A stretch of DNA of 64,000 nucleotides from Anastrepha obliqua (Eukaryota; Arthropoda; Insecta; Diptera; Tephritidae). The notes beneath the pieces were generated by a model. It did not search any database and was not told where the DNA came from. It saw nothing but the letters and a program-made list of their open reading frames with translations. A program made the position numbers and the translations under genes. Within the stretch, counting starts at the first letter, position 1; each line of letters begins with the position of its first letter. Where the stretch lies: the NCBI RefSeq assembly GCF_027943255.1, contig NC_072896.1, forward strand, positions 46,402,501 through 46,466,500. The letters run 5' to 3'. Shown piece by piece: positions 1 to 11,697 of the stretch.

Positions 1-1425
1 TACCCCACTCGTTGACGACGGAATTGTCGTCCCGCTAGCCGAACATGACGAGGTGATAATAGCGATAACGCAGCTAAAGAACAACAAAGTCGCGGGTGCC
101 GACGGACTGCTGGCTGAGCTATTCAAACATGGTGGCGAGGAGCTGGTAAGGTGCATGCATTAGCTTCTATGCAAAATATGGTCGGATGAAAGCATGTCTG
201 CCGATTGGAATTTAAGTGTGCTCTACCCAATCCATAAAAAGGGCGATCCTGCAATTTGTGCCAATTACTGCGGGATTAAAAAATAAAAATAACTAATTGA
301 CGCGTACACTTCTGTTAGGTGTTTGGCCGAGCTCCTCCTCCTATTTGTGGTGTGCCTCTTGATGTTGTTCCACAAACGGAGGGACCTACAGTTTCAAGCC
401 GACTCCGAACGGCAGATATTTTTATGAGGAGCTTTTTCATGGCAGAAATACACTCGGAGGTTTGCCATTGCCTGCCGAGGGGCGACCGCTATTAGAAAAA
501 TGTTTTTATTAATTTTGCTTTCACCGAGATTTGAACCAACGACCTCTCTGTGAATTCCGAATGGCAATCACGCACCAGCCCATTCGGCTACGGCGGCCGA
601 CGGGATTAGTCTTCTAAATATCGCTTATAAGGTTCTAGCGAGCGTATTGTGTGAAAGGCTGAAGCCCACCGTCAACCAACTGATTGGACCTTATCAGTGT
701 GGCTTCAAACCTGGAAAGTCTACCATCGACCAAATATTCACAATACGCCAAATCTTGGAAAAGACCCATGAAAGGAAAATCGACACACACCATCTTTTCG
801 TTGACTTCAAAGCTGCATTAGACAGTATGAAGAGGAGTTACCTATATGCCGTGATACCTGAATTTGGTATCCCCACAAAACTAATACGGCTATGAAGCGC
901 CGTCAGAATTGAGAAGGACCTCTCCGAACCGTTTGATACCAAATGAGGTTTCAGATAGGGTAACTCGCTGTCGTGTGACATCTCTAACCTAATGTTGAAG
1001 AAGATCGAGCGATATTGACATCCTCGGTCTTAACAACCGTACTGTTGGTTCTGCCAAACTGGATAAAGAAGCAAAGCGAATGGGTCTGGTGGTGAACGAG
1101 AAAAAAAACGAATGGCGCAGAAGCTTGGACGATGACAACATCCGATGGGGCCTCTCTTGGAGTGTTTGAGAGAAAGATTCTGCGGAAGGTTTTTGAACTC
1201 TTGCACGTTGGCCACGGCGAATGTCACAGGCGATGGAACGATGAGCTGTATGAGCTTTACGATAACATAGGCATAGCGCAGCGGATAAAGATCCAGTGGC
1301 AACGTTGATTGAATAATATCGTCCAAATGGATACAAATGCTCGGCTCTGAAAGGCCTCCTCTGCGTTGGAAAGACCAGGAGGAGAAAGACTTGGCTTCAC
1401 TTGGTGTGCCCAACTGGCGCCGGTT
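1..1425 (+). mobile_element. LINE-A copy 1, broken non-LTR retrotransposon split by a SINE
   Basis: This is a decayed reverse-transcriptase (RT) LINE that begins before the window edge. The first 278 bases translate with RT-linker features (AITQLKNNKVAGADGL, NLSVLYPIHKKGDPAI). After the SINE at 279-600 the frame resumes with GPYQCGFKPGKSTIDQIF and HHLFVDFKAALDSMKR (RT motif A region). The part that should contain the YADD motif is mostly deleted near 950-1080. The C-terminal region then reappears (TSDGASLGVFERKILRKVF, near 1140-1190) and stops at 1425, where a second SINE starts. There are several in-frame stops. Copies 2 (26.3-28.1 kb) and 3 (29.3-30.0 kb) are the same family. I cannot fix the clade; the C-terminal GHVVRMD/GRPPLRW style in the sister copies resembles RTE-type LINEs. 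Confidence 0.85.
279..600 (-). repeat. SINE-1 copy a, tRNA-derived SINE inserted in LINE-A
   Basis: The element runs on the minus strand. Its tRNA-like head is at 600 and its 3' tail, an AAATAA-rich stretch, is at about 279. The reverse complement shows a box A-like TAGCCGAATGGG and a tRNA-like head, followed by a body shared with the copies at 20.4, 53.6 and 60.6 kb. It is flanked by an 8-bp duplication CGGGATTA (271-278 and 601-608). LINE-A copy 2 carries the uninterrupted target around 27,605-27,640 (minus strand), so the insertion point is confirmed inside the window. Confidence 0.88.
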
Positions 1426-1608
1426 AAATAAATAAATAATTGGCACATCTGATAGGTGTTTAGCCGATTCCACAAATGGAGGGACTTACAGTTTTAAGTC
1501 GATTCCGAACGGCAGTTATTTTTTATGAGGAGATATGTCATGGCAGAAATACACTCTGAGGTTTGCTATTGCCTGCCGAGAGGCGACCACTATTAGAAAC
1601 ATTTTTTT
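1426..1608 (-). repeat. SINE-1 copy b, truncated
   Basis: The AAATAAATAA tail begins directly after LINE-A at 1426. The SINE-1 body follows (ATAATTGGCAC, then CACAAATGGAGGGACTTAC and GGCAGAAATACACTC). The tRNA-like head is missing, as is part of the body near 1475. No target duplication is evident. The LINE-A 3' end does not reappear after it. Confidence 0.8.
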
Positions 1609-2224
1609 CACGTAGCGATATTATTAGTCTCAAAAACCATATACGTAATAAATTGGGAAGCATATAAGCCTGCCAGTGAACGAAATTTAATTGCAGTAAG
1701 CCATGTATCTTTTTGGGAACAGGTATATTGGAGGCACTTGAGTGAATTTCTAAGCCAAACAAAGCCGTAGCTCTCGAACTTGGTGAGTATCCTTACCGCG
1801 CATTGCCCCTGGGATTGTCTCAAGACCTTTCTGCAGCAGCTGTCTAGAGGGTGAGGTGGAATCATCTTAGCACCTTCTTCTCAGTTTTTCAGAAGCTTTG
1901 AGTCTCCTACGCCTCTTAACAAAAATACTTTAAAAAAAATTCTTTCTGGGCTAAGATTTTAAATCACATAGCATTGGCTTACAATTCGAAATGGGACGTA
2001 ATTGTGTTAGAAAAAAGTAAATGGGCAGAAAAAAGCGAAAAGCGATTTCTAAATTGAATTGTATTGAATTTTATTAACACTACTAGCAGCAAAGATGTGG
2101 AATACAGCACTACACAGTACGAAGAGAATGTATAAAGAACTGAACTTTAGTGTAACGTTTTTTTAAAGAATAGCATATAGAAATTTTAAATTTCATGGAT
2201 TTTTAAAGCCAGATGATCTCTTTC
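1609..2224. other. No recognised feature
   Basis: AT-rich sequence. Short open frames on the minus strand (1608-1865) show no family motif and I treat them as chance. Confidence 0.5.
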
Positions 2225-3030
2225 AGTTCTCGGCTCCCCGACTACTGTAGTGCCTGAACTGATGGCAATAATGAAAGCCGCGACACTGATACAGTGTGAT
2301 GCGATACCTAGAGATGATATCTACATTTGAACTGATAGCCAGGCGGCAATAAAATTCTTCACAAAGCAGTCAACACCCTCCATGTAGTCATAAAATGAGT
2401 CATTTCACCTAATAATAACATGGGTTCCTGGCCATTGTGACATTGAGGGGAAATGCAAAGCCGATGAACTAGCGAAAATTGGTACCAAATTGACTGATGA
2501 GTACATAGACAAAGATATAGGTATACTCTTGCAAACAGGTAAACTACTTATCCTTGAAGAAATTGTAAGAGTACCGAATGAAATATGGCGTAATGAAGCC
2601 ACATGCAAAATCGCCCGACAGCTGTGGCCGACTCTCAACGCTAAACTTACGAAACTTCTACTAAGGAGAGATAAGCATAGCCTTAACACACTGATTTCAG
2701 TTATTACGGGGCACTGCCTTATCGACAGGCACGCTCAGAGAATTGGTATGCAAACACATGAATTCTGCAGAAGTTGGAAGAGGAAAAGGAAGAGACGATC
2801 CTGCACCTTCTGTGCCACTGTCCTGCTCTATCCAGACGTAGACTCGCCATTTGGGTAGACAATCCTTTAATGAATTGGAAGATCTGGGCTCTGTCGGAAT
2901 TAAAGATCTTCTAAAATTTTTGGTTTTAGGAGGAATAAGGGTAAGTTCCCCACGCGGCATGACAATGGGCCATGAGCCTGAGTGTGTCCCAAAGTGCACA
3001 ACCGCTTTAACCTAACCGAACCTAAATGAA
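2225..3030 (+). pseudogene. LINE RNase H and Cys/His-rich C-terminal remnant
   Basis: The translation reads through an RNase H domain of a LINE ORF2 with frameshifts: ELMAIMKAATLIQCDAIP, then TDSQAAIKFF, then WVPGHCDIEGKCKADELAK at about 2411-2470. The open frame 2490-2858 continues into the tail. After a frameshift the typical cysteine/histidine end ETILHLLCHCPALSRRRL is visible near 2790-2845. The 3' UTR ends around TTTAACCTAACCGAACC (3004-3023), a style common in I/LOA/R1-like LINEs. Everything upstream of RNase H is missing, so this is a 5'-truncated or deleted copy. Confidence 0.8.
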
Positions 3031-4396
3031 TTTTACAATTAATTAATACAATTGAATCAAATTCATTCCATCTGTAAAAATACTTATAAATTATGGAAGC
3101 AAAATTTTAGTGTTACACTCATTTTTATAGTGTAAGAACAGAATTGTCAAGAGTCTATAAGTGAACTATTGTTAAATAAGACTTAAGTAAATAAATAAAT
3201 AACTAAGTAAGTTTGCAATTAGGCTGAACTTTGCACAATTTTTTTATATTTTTGGTAGCTTTTGTTCAAAAATTAAAGGATCAAAAGCTTGCATTGTAGC
3301 TGCTGCCATACCAAATTGGATTTTTATGAATAAGTTGAAAATTTAAGGGTATTTCGAAGTTTCCAGACACATTTTTGATATTTTCAGTTAGTAGCGTATT
3401 GAGCGCGCAACATGACTGGATCAATACTAGAAACGACTGGCTCAGCTTGTTTGCTCTCTTAGATTGTAAGTTTAAATATTTTCTGCCATTGAATTACTAA
3501 ACGAATATGCGGAAGCGACCACAAAAGGTAATGAACGAAAACCATTTATAAAAACAAGAAAGGCTGGCATACTTAATGTTCGAGTATACTATATGTGGCA
3601 TTGCGGCATGGCGTGCGAGCTGATGCATAATGAATCTGTACAAAAAGCTTTGCGTGTAATTGATTAATCAATGCATAATGGAATATTACATGACATTGAA
3701 GTCTGTAGATTTTTAATTTCTGTCTTATTTATGTACAGATGTTCTCAACCAACGTTAACGTATGTATATGCTGCATACCTGTTTTTAATTGTCCGTATTC
3801 TTGTTGGTTTTTATAATAAGACCTTCAATTTGACCCCGCAAGGACAAAGGAGCAATGAACTCGGATTCAACAACCCCAAACACATATGCCTTTTTTATTT
3901 TTTGGTGATTTTCTAGGTTTCTCTATCAAAAAATAAATTTTTAAGTTTTTAGGTGGTTCAGTGGTATTTAAGGTGGTTCGGAAATTTGCGTACTTGCTCT
4001 CATTTATTACCGTTGATTACAACTGCAATGAAAAAGTTCCAAACCGCATCTCAATACATATCATTTTTTGTTTTAACAGTTTTTCTGAATTTTTCATATA
4101 AATACCCCAATTATATCAAAACCCACCCTTAAGGTTTTGATATAATTACAAAAAGTGTAATTCGAGTTTCTTCTAAAATCATTTAAGATCACTTAAAAAA
4201 AAACACTCTTATAATCGATCCAAAATTGGATCCTGGGGATATTTTCCAAAAAAATTGGTCGAAAAAATCCCCACTGTTCACCGTGCAAATTGCACGCCAC
4301 CTTGCGTTCAAACAAAAGGTGCCATACACTAGCGAATGGCGAATAGATAAGCAACTTAGTAGTACTGGAAGTGAGTTGTCAAAAATTACTTTTATT
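3031..4396. other. AT-rich stretch without a recognised gene
   Basis: I see no coding family here. The open frame 3671-3916 (+) is hydrophobic and AT-driven, without motifs. A weak pair of ends, TTAAGGTGGTT near 3970 and AACCCACCCTTAA near 4123-4135, might mark a very small TTAA element. Confidence 0.4.
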
Positions 4397-5612
4397 TTGA
4401 AGCACCAACTAAGTTCCCGCTGTTTGTCAATAGATGCCGCCAGCAGTGTGCGCTAGTCGATTCTAACATAACCTAAACGTCATAAACCAAGCTTAAACGT
4501 ATGGTAAGCAAACTGCTTCGACACATTAGTGATTTTGTTTTGGTATCATATACTTTTGGTTTTGTGAAAATGTCTGATTTTTGCCGAATAATCGTCATTT
4601 GCGGGAAGTGTTGATTTTCCTCCATCATTCGAAAAAAGAACGGCGGCTGAAGTGCATCGGGAGCTACAAAAAGTTTATGGAGATACTGCTTTAAGTGAAA
4701 CAACGTACTGAGATTGCTTCCGTCGCTTCAAAGACGGTGATTATAATGTTAACGACCGTCCGCGTGAAGGAAGACCAAAAACCTTCGAAGACGCTGAATT
4801 GGAGGCATTGCTCAATGGGGATTCATGTCAAACGCAAGAAGAGCTTGCTTCAGTATTAGGAGCTACCCGCCAATCCATTTTCAAGCGATTGTATGCTTTG
4901 GAAATGATTCAGAAACAGGGGAGTTGGGTTCCTTATGAACTAGAACCAATTTAATTTGAACAACTGCTCCAGCGACAAAAAAGGAAGGGTTTTCTTCATC
5001 GCATCGTGACGGATGATGAAAAATAGATTCATTACAGCAATCCAAGGAAAAGAAAGTCATGGGGAAGGCTCGGCCATGCTTCTACGTCGTCGCCTCTGCC
5101 GAATATCCACGCTGCGAAGGTTATGCTAAGTGTTTGGTGGGACCAAGTTGGTGTTATTAATTATGAACTGTTTAAACCAAGCGAAACCATCAATGGGAAT
5201 CGATGCCGATTTCAATTGATGCGATTGAGCGGAGCGAGAAGCGGCCGCAATACGCGGAGAGGCATGAAAAAGTGACTCTACAGCATGACAACGCTCGGCC
5301 TCACGTTGCCAAGCCCGTTAAAACCTACCTGGCAACACTGAAATGGGAAATCCTGTCCCACTCGCCATATTCTCCAGATATTGCGCCGTCCGATTATCAG
5401 CTGTTCCGATTGATGGCACATGGTCTAGCTGACCAACAGTTCCATTCATATGAAGACATCAAAAATGGCTTGATCCGTGAATAGAAAAGATGGGAAAAAG
5501 TAGTAGCCAGCGATGGGCAATACTTTCAATGATTGATTTGTAACCATTTTTTTAGAATAAAGTTGTATTTTCATCAAAAAAAAACACCGATAACTTAGTT
5601 CCGTACCAATAT
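4397..5612 (+). mobile_element. Mariner transposon with broken D,D34D transposase
   Basis: The left end carries AACTAAGTTCCCGCTGTT and the right end, read inward, has AACTAAGTTATCGGTGTT, which are degenerate terminal inverted repeats. From about 4611 the frame encodes an N-terminal mariner helix-turn-helix region (RTAAEVHRELQKVYGDTALS, then DCFRRFKDGDYNV), a DNA-binding part, and the first catalytic motif IVTDDEK followed by a stop where Trp is expected. A frameshift near 5200 moves to the frame 5203-5484. That frame contains LQHDNARPHV and PYSPDIAPSDYQLF, giving exactly 34 residues between the second and third Asp. The end KRWEKVVASDGQYF is beyond a stop. The copy is dead. Confidence 0.88.
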
Positions 5613-6577
5613 TTAACCGAATCGTCTGAAATTTTCCTATGTTGTTCACACTGACTATCGCCCGTACTAGAATAATATTTATATTTCAATTATTTTGTTT
5701 TTTTTTTTTTTTCTATTAAAATCTGAAGAAAAAAAATGATTTTTAGAGTGTCAAATTCAAAACCGCGCCATTTTGTCAATTTTTTTTTATTCTAGTACGA
5801 GACATAGCTACAGTCTGATTAATAATGTTTTTGGTTTTTCTTTTTCAGATAAATAGGAGAGCCAAAATAGACAATACCGTCCAGGTCCAATTTTTCGGGA
5901 GGGTCAGCGCCATTTTTAAAATTATTAATACTAAAAATTTTTTTTTCATTTTTGTATGTAAAAGAAGTTAAATGAAAAGTCTAAAAAATTGAAATATCTT
6001 AAATATTATAAAAAAATATCCTAAATGTTCGAGCTCTAAACCACCGGGGCCCCTTAATTAGTATTAGTAAGACCGTTCATACAGGCAATCATTTGTTGCT
6101 TCAACTCATTACTTGTGATGCTCGTGCTCTGTTAACACCCTTTGTGTTCTCATTCTCCCTAATGTTGTCGTTGACTGTTAACTAAAAACTAAGACTTACA
6201 GAATATGTAAATCCGACGGGAACATAAAAAGAGGATTCGCAAAATTTAACCAGTAAAATACCTGTATGAGCACGGTTTAATGAAAGTTTCTTGAAAGAGA
6301 GTTGGCAGCATTGAAATACCATTTTTATGAGGTATAACCATACTCGCTAGAGCCGAATATTGCTCAATAGCTTTGTTGTTGCTTTCACATGCAAATTTTT
6401 CATGAAGCGTGCAGAGCCCGAGCAGGCTGATTTCAATAAATATATTATAATGAAAAAAATTAGGATATTGTTATCGCGGAGGTGACATGAGTTGGCCAAC
6501 AATATTTTATATTTTGGCACCGCTATACTGCTAGACTGTTTCGTTTTCTCTTTTTTTTATTGAGTTTTCATTCCTCC
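5613..6577. other. AT-rich stretch, no gene recognised
   Basis: Contains a poly-T run near 5697-5712 and a solitary GGGGCCCCTTAA end near 6047-6058 that resembles the right end of a TTAA-type element, but no matching left end was found. Confidence 0.4.
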
Positions 6578-6579
6578 TA

Positions 6580-7136
6580 AAGGGTTGTCCAATAACAGGT
6601 ATTATTTTGAATTGGATTGCGCTATCGAGAGATAATTAACGATTTTTTATGGCCGGAATTGGATGGTATTGATCTGGACAACGTTTATTTTCAACAAGAC
6701 GGGTCTACGTGGCACACAAGCAACGAAACCATTGATCTTTTACGGGAAAAGCTTCCGGACCATGTTATCTCTCGAAGAGGTGATCACAATTGGCCACCGA
6801 GAGCTTTTGATTTAACACCTTGTGACTTTTTTCTTTGAAGCCACGTGAAAGAGAAGGTCCACGCCAACAGCCCAGGGTCGATTCAAGATCTCAAAGAGGG
6901 AATTCGTGAGGCTATCGAGGCCATAGGGCAGCCACTTTGCAATTCGGTTATGGAAAATTTCATGAGAAGGATATTGTCCTGTAAGCGTGGTCGTGGTGGT
7001 CATTTGTCTGGTGTTATTTTCCACTATTAACGGCGTTCCTTCCTCTTTATAATGAAATAGACATCCAATCATTTATATTAAAAACGAGCATTTTTCTTTG
7101 AATATCAAAATAACAGCTCTTATTGGAAAACCCCTT
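6580..7136 (+). mobile_element. Internally deleted D,D41D mariner-like element
   Basis: The terminal inverted repeats are clear: AAGGGTTGTCCAATAACAG on the left and, read inward, AAGGGGTTTTCCAATAAGAG on the right. TA dinucleotides flank both sides (6578-6579 and 7137-7138). The interior starts abruptly in the C-terminal half of a transposase: YFQQDGSTWHT, then 41 residues to the Asp of LTPCDFF. There is a stop in place of the usual WG after the third Asp, then HVKEKVHANSPGSIQDLKEG in the next frame. The N-terminal half, including the first catalytic Asp, is missing, so this is a non-autonomous derivative. Confidence 0.87.
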
Positions 7137-7473
7137 TAGTTACAAAATACTTAAAGCTATCGAGTACCTTGTGAGTTTATATAAAACAAATTAGTATTAG
7201 GATACTCTACTTACATATTAGGGAAATAAGCAAACTATTGTTTTGTTTGTTTTTTATTTAATTTACCAGGTTTTACGGCTTTCCTTTCACTTTTTCGTGT
7301 GAATCTGTGCAGCAGTGCCATTGGAAATTGAACATCTTGACATACTTGGACTTTTCAAAAAATTCTTTAATGTAATAACCTTCGTAATTTGTGTTGCTTT
7401 TGTAACTGCTTAGATTTTACCAAAGTGGGAGTTATAATTTTACATTATGATTTCCAAATACATTTTGCTTTAT

Positions 7474-8067
7474 GGGGTTAGGGGTAGTCAGAGGCCAGAA
7501 AATATGTTGATTTTCAATAATTTTTTTTTTTGCTAGTCAGTTGCTTTATTTTACAAAAATAGAAAAATAGCATTAGGACATCACGTTTCGACTTAACTTT
7601 ATAAAAAAATAAGAAAAAATAATTGTAAAAGTTATCGCTGTTTGTGTGGAGCCCATCTCTCCAGAAGTCCCTTGCGGTGACCATCACAAGGCCTTGGAGA
7701 TTCACCTAAAATCAATCGGACAAGAAAAATTAGTTTTATTAATAGATAATCCTGTGCCTGATCGAAGCTCTTTTTTTCAAAATTAACAAAAAATTAACAA
7801 TATGGCGGCCTCAGGAAATATTTTTCGGATTTTCGAGAAAAAAACCCACAATTAATTGTTAAAAAAAATTTTTGAAAAAAAAAATCCTTCGATCAGGCAA
7901 ACGCGTTTAAAGTTTTGGTTTTTGTTTGTTTTTGCTCGAGCGCCCTTTGTTAATTGTTGAATAACTCGAAAAGTATTTGTCGGATTCACTTCAAATTTTC
8001 ACACAATATTTTTGAGAAAATGCAAAAAATATCTAATTTTTTGAAAAATCTGACTTCCTCTAACGCC
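7474..8067. mobile_element. TTAA/TTAT-type non-autonomous element, family 3, copy 1
   Basis: The left end is GGGGTTAGGGGTAGTCAGAG and the right end, read inward, is GGCGTTAGAGGAAGTCAGAT. They are flanked by TTAT and TAAT. The interior is non-coding and matches the copies at 18.26-19.17 and 52.30-53.01 kb (shared blocks such as GTTATCGCTGTTTGTGTGGA and CTTCGATCAGGC). An ATAACTCGAAAAGTATTTGT block lies near 7970. Confidence 0.82.
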
Positions 8068-8163
8068 TAATACGTAACATAGTCAACCCCATGTTTCATG
8101 TCAGAGAGTAAATAAACAGCCAAATAGAGAAACAGAAATTTCGTAAGAACACAATGGTTGTAC

Positions 8164-8382
8164 AAGGTGACTCAAAATTAGTCATCCAATTTTGTTTTGG
8201 GATAACTTTTTTACTTACAAAAATAAAATGGTCTTGAGTCATGGAAATCTTTATTTTATTCTTGAATTGTCTGTTTGCATACTGCAGCTGTCTAGCGCAT
8301 AAGTGTCAAATATGATTGATGTACGACGCCATTTTCAAATATTATAAATCTTTCGATAGGGTGACTAATTTTGAGCCACCTT
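8164..8382. mobile_element. 219-bp MITE with 21-bp inverted repeats
   Basis: The left end AAGGTGACTCAAAATTAGTCA and the inverted right end AAGGTGGCTCAAAATTAGTC differ at one base over the compared stretch. The interior is AT-rich with no coding. The end design resembles Tc1/mariner MITEs, but only the left side has an adjacent TA. Confidence 0.75.
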
Positions 8383-8934
8383 CAAACTGTTCAACTGTTT
8401 ACGAATTTGACTTTAGATGTTATTCCTTGTGGGCACAGAAGTGTAGAAGCCGCAAAGTGCTTTTCATCAGCTGGTTTTGTATGTGACAGGTTCAGAATAA
8501 GTTTAGGAAACTCTACTTCTAATATTTTGACGCTCTTACGTACACATTTTTATTAAAATGATGTGAAATAATATTTTTTTTTATTTTTATTATAATATGA
8601 CTTCAGTTACATATATATGATTACTGTGTTTGCTTAATGAGCAATAATAAATAAGTTTAGAGATTTTTTTTTGCATTTTTTGTCAATTTGTTCGTTTGAT
8701 GATTTGTTTTTATATTAATTATTACTTTTAAAAGTACCTTATGTTTAAATTCCTTTTTTCATTTAAAGCACATGCAAATTTAAAAAATTTATGGCTTTGA
8801 GATTAGTAAATTAGTAAGTTCTTTCTAAAATCAGTTTATCTTGAAATCAGCTTAAACCTTAAATTTTTATTTGTTGGTAAGTTCAAATGCTTTCAGTTAT
8901 TGAATTTTTACTCAAATTGTTTTGCTCTCATCAG

Positions 8935-9310
8935 ATCAACATGCACAAATTTAGCTAGAACCACTAATAAAATAATAAGCGCATTTGAAAATCAAGCTCA
9001 GCTCAAGCGGACTTCTCCAAAACATTTGATAAAGTCGATCATGCTATTATTCTAGATAAACTGCGTGCCTTTGGTATAACAGGTAGTCTACTAGAATTTT
9101 TTTCAAACTTCTCAGCCGATAGAACACTCTTTGTTCCAATAGGTGCATTGAAATCAGAAACCTTAAAAAAGTGCGTAGTCAGACATTCCACAAAGAACGC
9201 AGGTAGGCCCATTTCTGGTTTTTATTATTTATTAGTGATCTGTGCAAACAGTTCTAAACCGCGGATTGCCTTATGTATGCAGATAATGTGAAGCTATTTT
9301 GTTTTTCTTT
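8935..9310 (+). pseudogene. CR1-like LINE reverse-transcriptase fragment
   Basis: Broken reading frames show TNLARTTNKIISAFENQAQ, then after a frameshift FSKTFDKVDHAIILDKLRAF (motif A) and GSLLEFFSNFSADRTLFV. The remnant of motif C is at about 9272-9300 (MYADNVKLF), where the usual catalytic DD has become DN. The fragment is bounded by AT-rich DNA. The relation to the minus-strand fragments at 20.7 and 38.5 kb is by type, not proven identity. Confidence 0.75.
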
Positions 9311-9809
9311 TTTTTTTTTGAGATTTACAATATCACTGATTGTTATATTTCAAGCCTTATATCGCGAATTAAGGAGAAATCGTTTGTTCGTTGAAAATGC
9401 ATACACGGCCAATTATGAATTTAATCCTCTTCCGAATATTGAGCTCATTGCAGTATTGATTAAATTTTATTTCCAAATTTAGTAACAATAAAATAATTCA
9501 AACTATTTTAATCCATAAATATAAATTTACCAATAATACCATAAAACGCAAAAAATTGCCAAAGATTTTATGACATTTCGAAAAAACTTCACATTTGTGC
9601 AAGTGGGTGGAAAAGCAGATTTGATTGAGCGCGTGATTGATTTTCAAAAAAAAAAAAAATAACAGAGTAAAGCGTTAATTCTTTTTGACAAATAAAAAAA
9701 AAAAACAAAAAAATATTTTCATGTCGGATAATAATTTTTCCGCTTTTCAAATGCGTCCTATACTTTACAACTTTTATATTACCACTTTAAAACAATATTT
9801 ACAATTTGC
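9311..9809. other. AT-rich stretch, nothing recognised
   Basis: Poly-A and poly-T tracts and no coding motif. It may include the 5' UTR of the following LINE. Confidence 0.4.
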
Positions 9810-11402
9810 ATGGAAAATAAAAACATTGAGCTGCCAAACACAATTGAAAATGCAGATCACGTAAAACAAAACACGGCAAAAGAAGAAATCAAATATTATA
9901 TAAAGAAACTTAAGGACAAAAAGACACCGGGATGTGACCAAATAAATGGAAAAATACTAAAGGAGCTACTCGATACTATAATAAACTATATACGAGACCT
10001 CTTCAACGGAATAATCAGGCTACAATACTTTCCAAAAGCATGGAAAGTTGCACAAGTTATAGCGATCCCCAAGCCAAACAAGAACGCGACTGTTGCTAGC
10101 TCGTACAGACCAATTAGCTTGCTGCCCATCCTCTCTAAATTGTTTGAAAAAATACTACTTGACAGAATTGCCCCGATTCTAAAACAAAAAGACGCTATCC
10201 CCTCACACCAGTTCGGTTTCCGAAAACAACATTCAACAGTGCAACAGATTCACAGAGTAGTAAACAAAATTACAGACAACTTCGATAAGAAGAAATATTG
10301 CATTGCCGTGTATTTGGACATCGCGAAAGTTTTTGACAGAGTATGGCACAAAGGACTTCTATATAAGCTAAAAAACATTTTACCACTTAACATATTTAAT
10401 ACCCTTAAAAGCTACATGACTGATAGACACTTCTTCATAAAATACGACGATGAGTGCTCTGAAATCTTAACGGCGACAGCTGGAGTACCTCAAGGAAGCG
10501 TACTGGGCCCCATACTATACTTAGTATACACAGCAGATATACCAACGCCAACTGCTCGAGCATCAATGATAGCTACATTTGCAGACGACACAATAATGAA
10601 GAAGCAGCAACAAAAACACTGCAAGATACGCTATCAGGTACAACAAAATGGTTTGAAAAATGAGGCATTGAGGTCAATAAAGACAAAACGCAACATGTAA
10701 TATACACGAAGAGAAAATCTGCAAGACATCCAATCTAAATTAACGGAGAAGACATAAAAATTCACTCAAGTGCAAAATATTTAGGCATAACGATTGACTC
10801 AAAACTCACATGGAAAAAACACATACTGAACAAGAGAAACGAGATGAGAAACAAATTCCGACAACTCTACTGGCTACTAGGAAAACAATCAACCCTAAGT
10901 TTATTTAATAAACAAATGATATACAAATCAATAATCAGACCGACATGGACCTACCGACTAGAAATTTGGGGGACTGTCAGTAAATCAAACCTACAAATCA
11001 TACAGAGAAGTGAATCTATGATGATAAGGACCATCACAAGCGCAAATTGGTACATAAGAAATGACGATATTCACCGCGACTTCGGCATAGACACTGTAAC
11101 TGAAACAGTAAAAAGAAGCAACAGTAAGCACATCTTGCGACTATTAGAGCACAAAAACTATGAAATGAGACTGATACCGGAAATGGAACTTCAACCAAGA
11201 AGACTAAAACGCAAAACACCCACAGATCTTGCTCGTCTGAATTGTAAATAAAATTATAGAAAACTGTTTTGTGCTACTAAAATTGTAACTAAATGCTACC
11301 AAAGACAATAATGTTCTCTTCCAAAGGGGAGGGACATTTTAATTCCAAACCCTATTGTTAATATTAACAGATTGTTATTTATAATGGAATTAAAAAAAAT
11401 AT
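9810..11402 (+). mobile_element. Jockey-like LINE with RT, one frameshift
   Basis: The frame 9810-10700 encodes most of an RT: KTPGCDQINGKILKEL, SYRPISLLPILSKLFEKILL, QFGFRKQHSTVQQIHR, motif A AVYLDIAKVFDRVWHKGLLY, motif B AGVPQGSVLGPILYLVYTAD and motif C ATFADDTIM. Both catalytic Asp of FADD are present. Just after FADD (about 10,600) the frame shifts. The thumb continues in a neighbouring frame (SAKYLGITIDSKLTWKKHI), and 10,844-11,251 gives the C-terminus (ESMMIRTITSANWYIRNDDI). FADDT and the AGVPQGSVLGP signature are typical of the jockey clade. The 3' end is an A-rich tail at about 11,390-11,402. ORF1 and the endonuclease are absent, so the copy is 5'-truncated. Confidence 0.87.
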
Positions 11403-11419
11403 AATATAGGGCGTATGGG

Positions 11420-11697
11420 GTGAAAAATCCCGGGTCTAACAAAGAAAATATTTTTTTGTTGTTCAAAATTAGCTTTATTCATCAAGGTAATTACCATCAA
11501 AAACAAGGCAGTCACTCCAGCGCTGCTCTACTACTTGTGTAGAACGATTTAATTTTGCCTCAAAATAGGCCTCAGTTTCAACGATAACCTCTTCATGCGA
11601 ACGAAATTTCATACCGACGACCATTTTTTTAGGTCTTCGAATAGCCAGTAGTCGCTAGGAGTAAAGTCTGGCGAATACTGTGGATGTTGTAGCAATT
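11420..11697 (-). pseudogene. 3' part of a mariner transposase, displaced by a LINE
   Basis: On the minus strand the sequence reads FKLLQHPQYSPDFTPSDYWL, holding the third catalytic Asp region, then an ED/KKW stretch and the C-terminal tail with frameshifts. Its N-terminal partner is at 14,068-14,378 on the same strand. The LINE at 11,698-14,067 lies between them. About 190 codons of the middle of the transposase, including the first two catalytic Asp, are missing. Confidence 0.8.

Noticed and set aside
3671..3916. 81-codon open frame
   Set aside because: Hydrophobic, AT-driven sequence with no motif and no supporting context.
3968..4135. Possible 167-bp TTAA element
   Set aside because: Only about ten terminal bases agree with gaps; too weak.
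6047..6058. GGGGCCCCTTAA as a TTAA-element right end
   Set aside because: No matching left end found.
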